A DNA stretch of 64,000 bases from Thiohalophilus sp. (lineage in GTDB: Bacteria > Pseudomonadota > Gammaproteobacteria > UBA6429 > Thiohalophilaceae). The position numbers were made by a program, and so were the translations under genes. The notes under the pieces were generated by a model, which ran no database searches, was not told the DNA's origin, and saw only the letters and a list, made by a program, of their open reading frames with translations. The stretch covers positions 838,698 to 902,697 of the forward strand of contig NZ_JAXHMV010000008.1 of assembly GCF_034521165.1 (NCBI RefSeq). Direction: 5' to 3'. Below, one piece after another: positions 58,560 through 64,000 of the stretch; position 1 is the first letter of the stretch, and every line of letters starts with the position of its first letter.

Positions 58560-60026
58560 ATGAGTGAAGAACTGTTAATCAATGTTACCCCACAGGAGAC
58601 CCGTGTCGCCTATGTGGAAAATGGGATGTTGCAGGAAGTACACATCGAGCGGGCGCGCAAGCGCGGCCTGGTGGGCAATATCTATCGTGGCAAGGTCAGC
58701 CGGGTTCTGCCCGGCATGCAGGCCGCGTTTATCGAGATGGGGCTGGATCGCACGGCGTTTTTGCATGTCTCCGATATTGCCGTGCGCACTGACAGTGATA
58801 GTGAGAAAAACTCGCAAACCATTATGCAACTGCTCTGCGAAGGTCAGGAGGTGGTGGTGCAGGTGGTCAAGGACCCGATGGGTTCCAAAGGCGCACGTCT
58901 GACAACCCAGCTTTCCATTCCATCACGTTATCTGGTGTACATGCCCGGCGCCGAACATGTCGGTGTCTCGCAAAAAATCGACGAGGAAGCCGAGCGCCAG
59001 CGCCTGAAAGAGATTGTCGCCCGTTATGCCCCGCAGTTCGAGGCGGGAGGCTACATTGTACGTACCGTGGCCGAAGGGGTTTCCGATGAGGCGATTTATA
59101 ACGACATGTGCTTCCTGCAGAAATTGTGGACGTCAATTCAGGAACGCAGCGCCGCCGGCAATGGCGATGACAGCAATCTCCTGTACGAGGACCTGCCCCT
59201 GGTAATGCGCACCATGCGCGATCTCAGCGGCAGTGATATTGAAAAAATTCGCATCGATTCCAATGAAACCTACCACAAGGTCAAAAAATTCGCTGCCAAG
59301 TTTATCGCCGAGCTGGTCGATCAGATTGAGTATTATCCGGGCGAGCGACCCATTTTCGACCTTTACGGAGTCGAGGATGAAATTCGTCGCGCCCTGGAAC
59401 GCAAGGTGCAACTTAAATCCGGTGGCTATCTGATTATCGATCAGACCGAGGCGATGACCACCATCGATGTGAATACCGGCGCCTTCGTCGGTCATCGCAA
59501 CCTCGAAGAGACCATTTTCAAGACCAATCTGGAAGCTACCCAGGCGATCGTGCGCCAGCTGCGCCTGCGCAACCTGGGAGGGATTATCATTATCGACTTT
59601 ATCGATATGGTGGATATCGAACACCGGCGGCAGGTTTTGCGGGCGCTGGAAAAGAGTCTCGAACGGGACCATGCCAAGACCCACATCACCGAAGTCTCCA
59701 GTCTGGGGCTGGTGGAGATGACCCGAAAACGAACCCGCGAAAGTCTGGAACATATTCTGTGTGAACCGTGTCCTATCTGTAACGGGCGCGGTACCCTGTT
59801 GACCTCGGAAACGGTCTGTTTCGAGATCTTCCGCGAGATTTTGCGCGAGGCGCGCCAGTTCGATGCCCGGCAGTTTCTGGTGCTGGCAGCTCAGCCGGTA
59901 GTGGATATGTTGCTGGATGAGGAGTCAACCAGTGTGGCGGAGCTGGAAGAGTTTATCAGTAAGCCGATCAAGTTCCAGGTGGAGTCGGAATACACCCAGG
60001 AACAGTTTGATGTCGTGCTGATGTAA
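58560..60026 (+). CDS. rng: Ribonuclease G
   Basis: Endoribonuclease for 16S rRNA 5' maturation and mRNA decay. S1 domain about 35-125 (VGNIYRGKVSRVLPGMQAAFIEMG in parts), RNase E/G catalytic region with IDVNTGAFVG and IIDFIDM supplying the metal-binding Asp, and the zinc-link CEPCPICNGRG near 401. 488 residues, as in E. coli (489). Start ATG 58560; a GTG nine bases earlier is in frame but lacks family support. maf-rng-yhdP is the standard order. Confidence 0.97.
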   Translation: MSEELLINVTPQETRVAYVENGMLQEVHIERARKRGLVGNIYRGKVSRVLPGMQAAFIEMGLDRTAFLHVSDIAVRTDSDSEKNSQTIMQLLCEGQEVVVQVVKDPMGSKGARLTTQLSIPSRYLVYMPGAEHVGVSQKIDEEAERQRLKEIVARYAPQFEAGGYIVRTVAEGVSDEAIYNDMCFLQKLWTSIQERSAAGNGDDSNLLYEDLPLVMRTMRDLSGSDIEKIRIDSNETYHKVKKFAAKFIAELVDQIEYYPGERPIFDLYGVEDEIRRALERKVQLKSGGYLIIDQTEAMTTIDVNTGAFVGHRNLEETIFKTNLEATQAIVRQLRLRNLGGIIIIDFIDMVDIEHRRQVLRALEKSLERDHAKTHITEVSSLGLVEMTRKRTRESLEHILCEPCPICNGRGTLLTSETVCFEIFREILREARQFDARQFLVLAAQPVVDMLLDEESTSVAELEEFISKPIKFQVESEYTQEQFDVVLM

Positions 60027-60067
60027 CCGATGCTGGCTGCACCCGGATAGAATGACGATAGTTTAAC

Positions 60068-63000
60068 GTGGCCACGGCAAAAAAATACCTGCGCACTCTT
60101 CGACGTATCCTCTGGTACAGCCTGGCGGCCGTGGTTGTCATCCTGGCCGTGCTGGTCTCCCTGTTCCGCATCTTTTTACCCGACCTGACCGCTTATCGTT
60201 CTGATCTGGAAGAGCTGGCCAGCGCCTTCCTGGATCATACGGTGAGAATCGAGTCCATGGATGCCCGGTTGGTCGGTTTTACGCCCACATTGATTTTCGA
60301 TGATGTTTATATGCTGGATAAAACCGGCGAGCGTGAACTGGTGCGCTTTGACCAGGCACGGCTGGGTATAGCCCTGATCGACTCTGTTCGCCAGCGCCAG
60401 GTCGTGCCGCGTAATTTTACGATTGATGGTATTCAGCTGGCGATAACCCGGCAACAGGACGGACGATTCCTGTTGCAGGGCGTGGATGTAACCAATCTTG
60501 AGAAAACCCTTCAGACCGGCAGACCACGCGGATCGGGGGAGCTGGCGGACTGGTTGTTCAAGCGCAGCTGGTTGTCCCTGCGCAACAGTACAATAGTCTG
60601 GAAAGATCTGAAGCAGGGCGGCAACCTCCTGCGTTTTGATGATGTCAATCTGGTGTTGCGCAATGACAATCAGCGCCATCAGCTTAACGGCAAGGTCAAA
60701 CTGCCCGCCCGCATGGGTGAGAATTTTGAAATTGCCATGGATGTTCGCGGTGACATCCTCAATCCGCGTGAGATGAAAGGCGATATCTATCTGCGCGGTG
60801 ACGCGATACAGCTGGATAAATGGGGCGTCAAACCCGAATACCAGGGCGTCAGCCTCAATTCGGGGATCGCTGATTTTCAACTCTGGGGAACCTGGCAAGA
60901 TAATGCCATAGCGCAACTCAGTGGCGATCTCACCGCCTACGATCTGGATATGTCGTTACCGATTATGGACGAGTCCTATCACGTGCGATTGATGGGAGGG
61001 CTGTTTGATGTCGATAATCGTGACGATGGCTGGACGCTGAACGTGGACCGTTTCCAGTACATGAGCTCCGGCGATGTCTGGCCGCAAACCCGTTTCAGTA
61101 TTCGTCATACCCGGGGTAACGAGGCACAGGCTGCCGAATGGCAAGTGGATAGTGACTATTTTCGAATCGAGGATGTTGCCGGTCTGCTGTTGCAGACCAA
61201 CCTGCCTGATGCACAGCAGCGCGAATTTTTGCAAAGCGTCAAGCCGGTGGGCGATGTCCAGCGTCTGCACTTTCGTCATACAGGCAATGCACAACAGGCA
61301 CCCCGTTACCGGTTGCAGGCCGCTTTCGAGCACCTTTCCTTCGAGCCCTGGCATAATCTGCCAGGCGTCACCGGTCTGCAGGGGCAGCTTTATGCCGATC
61401 ATCGCCAAGGCCGGGTTGCTTTGCATTCCGGTTTTGCCAGTATCGATGCGCCGCGCCTGTTTCGCGAGGCATTGACGATAAACCGGTTTGACAGCACGTT
61501 ACGCTGGTTACGCAGCGAGCAGGGCTGGCAGTTGCAAAGCGAACAGTTGGAATTGGACACCGACCACATACAACTGGCGGCCAGCCTGTTATTGAGTTTG
61601 CCGCAAGACCGTTCCGTGTCACCCTATATGGATCTGCAGGCCCGATTTAAAAACGGCAAGGTGGAACATGCCAGTCGTTATTATCCGACCGGCATCATGA
61701 AACAAAAGCTGGTGAACTGGCTGGATCGCAGTATTGTCAGCGGCCATGTCAGCGAAGGCGGGCTGGTGTTTAACGGTCGGCTGGGCGACTTTCCTTTTCG
61801 CGATCAGCGCGGACAGTTCAAGGTGGACCTGGATGCCCGGGATGTGCGTCTGGATTATCGAAAGGACTGGCCGGCGATCACGGGTATTGATTTATCGGCC
61901 ACCTTGACCAGTGACGGGATGGAGATTCTGACCCGGCAGGGACGTTTGTTCGATACCCGGCTGTCACCCTCGCGGGCCCGCATTGCCAGCTTTCGCAATC
62001 CCCGGTTGCAATTACAGGTCGACGCCAACGGCAAGTTGAACGATGTGGCACGGTTTCTGAACCACAGCCCGATCGCGCCCGGTGGTTCACGTTTCATCGA
62101 ACAGTCGCGCATCGAGGGAACCGCACATACCCGTTTCGAGGCATGGATCCCGCTCGGATCACGGATGGAGGAACAGGCGCCCACGCGTTATGAGGGCAAG
62201 GTCACGTTGCGTAACGGCCAGCTCCATCTGCTGGATGAAAAACTGGCACTGCGATCGATCGAGGGCGAAGTGAATTTCGATCAGACCGGCGTCAGTTCCA
62301 GGGCATTGCAGGCACAATTGCTGGATGAGCCGGTGACACTGGAACTGGCTACCTCGGGCGAATCCGAACGCGATCGCCAGATCAGTATTCTGGCGCATGG
62401 GCGAGTTAATGCCTCACGACTGGCCGAACGTCTTGCCCCGCGCTGGGCGCACCGGGTCTCGGGGACCACGTCCTGGCATGGTGCCGTGGTTCTGGGAGGG
62501 GATAAAAACGCGGCACAGCAACCGCTATTACGCATCGATTCGACCCTGGAAGGCATTCGCTCGGATTTGCCGGTGCCCCTGAACAAACCCGCCTCGCAGG
62601 CGATGCGGCTGCTGGCTGAAGCCCGGTTCGGGGATGAGCGCAATAACGTTTCATTGACCCTGGGCGAGCAATTGACCACACGTTTGGAGCTGGTGCAACG
62701 TGAGGGTCGGATGCAGCTGGAGCGGGGCGTGGTCCATTGCGGCCCGGCAACGTCGGCATCATTGCCTGACGAACGGGTCCTGCTGGTAAGCGGTGCACTG
62801 GAGGGGGTTGATCCGGGCCAGTGGCGGCGGACTGTCGAATACGTGAATGACGATCGGGGGGACGCGGTCCGTGCATGGCAGCTTCCGATCCGGGTCGATA
62901 TGCAACGATTGGCGCTGGCCCGGATGGAAGAACCCGAGCAGGCGACCCCGACGTCTTCGGCCCAGACGGCGTCGTATTCTCCGCCACCGACGAATTTGCC

Positions 63001-63805
63001 GGGTATCAGCGGGCGCATCGAACAATTTCAGTACGCTGAGCAGCCACTGGGCCAGCTCGATTTCGAGCTGCGTTCACTGCAGAAGGGATTGCGCCTGCAA
63101 AGACTGCGGTTGCAGGGTGAGCTCCTGCAACTGCATGTCAGTGGTGACTGGTGGTTTGAACTCGGGCGGCATTCCACGCAGGTCAATTATGATCTGAGCA
63201 GTCCCAATCTCGGTCAGTTGCTCGATAACCTCGGTTTTGCCGCCATCATCGGGGGCGGCGAGTTGAAAAGCCGCGGTGAACTGCACTGGCGTGCGCCACC
63301 CATCGGCTTTGAACCTGGTTTGTTAACCGGTGAGATATCTATGCAAATCCAGGACGGCAGTCTGGTGAATGTTAACCCCGGTGCCGGTCGTTTGCTGGGG
63401 CTGTTCAGTCTCTCGGCCCTGCCGCGCCGATTGATGCTCGATTTTAGCGACACCTTTCAGGAAGGCTTCCACTTCGATCGTATGCAGGGCGATTTCGAGC
63501 TGCGCGACGGGAATTCCTACAATAAGGCCCTGAAGATTGATGCGCCGGGGGCGAAGATCCTGATCCAGGGGCGAACCGGCCTGGCCGAGCGGGACTTCGA
63601 TCAGCGGGTCACGGTGATCCCGCAGGTGGGCGACAGTTTGCCCGTGGCCAGCGGCTTGCTGTTCGGGACCCAGGTGGGGGCGGCCATCCTGTTTCTGGAG
63701 AAGCTGTTTGGCGGCGGCATCGACAAGGCTTCGGCAAAACGTTATCACATCACCGGCAGCTGGGAAGAACCGGTCATTACCCCGCTGGACAACAGCGAGC
63801 AGTAA
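60068..63805 (+). CDS. yhdP: YhdP-family AsmA-like lipid transport protein
   Basis: 1245 residues. One N-terminal membrane helix (WYSLAAVVVILAVLVSLF, about 15-33), then a very long periplasmic beta-rich region with AsmA-like repeats and the C-terminal segment GAGRLLGLFSLSALPRRLMLDFSDTF-type motif (near 1110-1135) and YHITGSWEEPVITPL. In E. coli YhdP bridges the envelope and helps move phospholipids to the outer membrane with TamB and YdbH. Start is GTG 60068, giving VATAKKYLRTLRR; no ATG fits. Follows rng as in many gammaproteobacteria. Confidence 0.95.
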   Translation: MATAKKYLRTLRRILWYSLAAVVVILAVLVSLFRIFLPDLTAYRSDLEELASAFLDHTVRIESMDARLVGFTPTLIFDDVYMLDKTGERELVRFDQARLGIALIDSVRQRQVVPRNFTIDGIQLAITRQQDGRFLLQGVDVTNLEKTLQTGRPRGSGELADWLFKRSWLSLRNSTIVWKDLKQGGNLLRFDDVNLVLRNDNQRHQLNGKVKLPARMGENFEIAMDVRGDILNPREMKGDIYLRGDAIQLDKWGVKPEYQGVSLNSGIADFQLWGTWQDNAIAQLSGDLTAYDLDMSLPIMDESYHVRLMGGLFDVDNRDDGWTLNVDRFQYMSSGDVWPQTRFSIRHTRGNEAQAAEWQVDSDYFRIEDVAGLLLQTNLPDAQQREFLQSVKPVGDVQRLHFRHTGNAQQAPRYRLQAAFEHLSFEPWHNLPGVTGLQGQLYADHRQGRVALHSGFASIDAPRLFREALTINRFDSTLRWLRSEQGWQLQSEQLELDTDHIQLAASLLLSLPQDRSVSPYMDLQARFKNGKVEHASRYYPTGIMKQKLVNWLDRSIVSGHVSEGGLVFNGRLGDFPFRDQRGQFKVDLDARDVRLDYRKDWPAITGIDLSATLTSDGMEILTRQGRLFDTRLSPSRARIASFRNPRLQLQVDANGKLNDVARFLNHSPIAPGGSRFIEQSRIEGTAHTRFEAWIPLGSRMEEQAPTRYEGKVTLRNGQLHLLDEKLALRSIEGEVNFDQTGVSSRALQAQLLDEPVTLELATSGESERDRQISILAHGRVNASRLAERLAPRWAHRVSGTTSWHGAVVLGGDKNAAQQPLLRIDSTLEGIRSDLPVPLNKPASQAMRLLAEARFGDERNNVSLTLGEQLTTRLELVQREGRMQLERGVVHCGPATSASLPDERVLLVSGALEGVDPGQWRRTVEYVNDDRGDAVRAWQLPIRVDMQRLALARMEEPEQATPTSSAQTASYSPPPTNLPGISGRIEQFQYAEQPLGQLDFELRSLQKGLRLQRLRLQGELLQLHVSGDWWFELGRHSTQVNYDLSSPNLGQLLDNLGFAAIIGGGELKSRGELHWRAPPIGFEPGLLTGEISMQIQDGSLVNVNPGAGRLLGLFSLSALPRRLMLDFSDTFQEGFHFDRMQGDFELRDGNSYNKALKIDAPGAKILIQGRTGLAERDFDQRVTVIPQVGDSLPVASGLLFGTQVGAAILFLEKLFGGGIDKASAKRYHITGSWEEPVITPLDNSEQ

Positions 63806-63862
63806 ACCTGCTGCTTCTTTGGAACCTGACCCCGCGGCCGGTTTAATGGTATTCTAGGCTGT

Positions 63863-64000
63863 ATGAAAACCTTTGTGAGCGTCATCCTGTTGTGCGTCTG
63901 CGGCACGGTTGCGGCCATTGATACCGCGCATCAATTAACCCGGGAGCAATGGTCCGTGCCACGCAACCCCGAGTCGGTCGTGGCCATGCCGGCCCTGTCA
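63863..64000 (+). CDS. Exported protein of unknown function, 5' part only
   Basis: 46 codons from ATG 63863 to the window edge. The start MKTFVSVILLCVCGTVAA is a signal peptide with likely cleavage after VAA. The mature part begins IDTAHQLTREQWSVPRN. No family can be assigned from this piece. Confidence 0.6.
   Translation, partial: MKTFVSVILLCVCGTVAAIDTAHQLTREQWSVPRNPESVVAMPALS

Overview
The window is a stretch of chromosome from a free-living gammaproteobacterium of moderately high G+C content. Evidence is the conserved gene order miaB-ybeZ-ybeY-corC-lnt followed by leuS-lptE-holA-proA-nadD-rsfS-rlmH-maf-rng-yhdP, the fabA/fabB anaerobic unsaturated fatty acid pair, an LpxA-type acyltransferase, and IspG. 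A purple-sulfur or sulfur-oxidiser relative (Chromatiales/Ectothiorhodospira-like) would fit, but no gene here proves it. I see no prophage, insertion sequence, CRISPR array, rRNA or tRNA.

Layout. 1-8 kb: end of an EamA-like transporter, mltF, ispG, two small-molecule methyltransferases, a glyoxalase II-like hydrolase, a second lytic transglycosylase and dinB. 8-12.6 kb: pepN and a tight run of small genes ending in arfB. 12.6-18 kb: a CDGSH/glutamate-synthase fusion, yheT, a membrane diguanylate cyclase and nadA. 18-25 kb: a signalling block with an FHA-linked class III adenylate cyclase, a NERD-domain membrane protein and a 1033-residue protein with two cyclic-nucleotide-binding domains, a rhodanese-like domain, a long coiled coil and a membrane anchor. 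25-33 kb: cfa plus an FAD reductase, an M48-like protein that has lost its HExxH site, a Nudix enzyme, yggX back to back with an A-type Fe-S carrier, and selO. 33-36 kb: lpxA-like, fabA, fabB. 36-41.6 kb: a ScsD-like thioredoxin, REC/GGDEF-like and HDOD regulators and a CPA2 antiporter. 41.7-64 kb: the conserved tRNA/rRNA/envelope clusters, interrupted at 47.3-49.9 kb by an AT-rich CBS-PAS-GGDEF-EAL gene that looks acquired.

The most unusual content lies between genes. At least a dozen intergenic sites carry short degenerate words repeated at a 7-, 8- or 9-base period, usually as two facing arms around 20-130 bases of other sequence. Five word types occur: ACGCAAAGG, CACCGAAAA, CACGAAG, GACGAGT/TAGTACT and CGCCCTCA. 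Three of the 7-mer elements sit directly against a perfect hairpin that includes the stop codon of the preceding gene. A second layer consists of GTAG-headed REP-type hairpins whose stems differ in sequence but stay paired, while the loop core is conserved.

How the genes relate: the conserved clusters handle tRNA modification, ribosome maturation, lipoprotein and LPS export, NAD and proline synthesis. Lipid genes (lpxA-like, fabA, fabB, cfa, FAD reductase) are split into two blocks. Two second-messenger systems are visible: cAMP (cyclase plus likely receptor within about 1.4 kb) and cyclic-di-GMP (two intact GGDEF proteins, one with an EAL domain, and one degenerate GGDEF response regulator).
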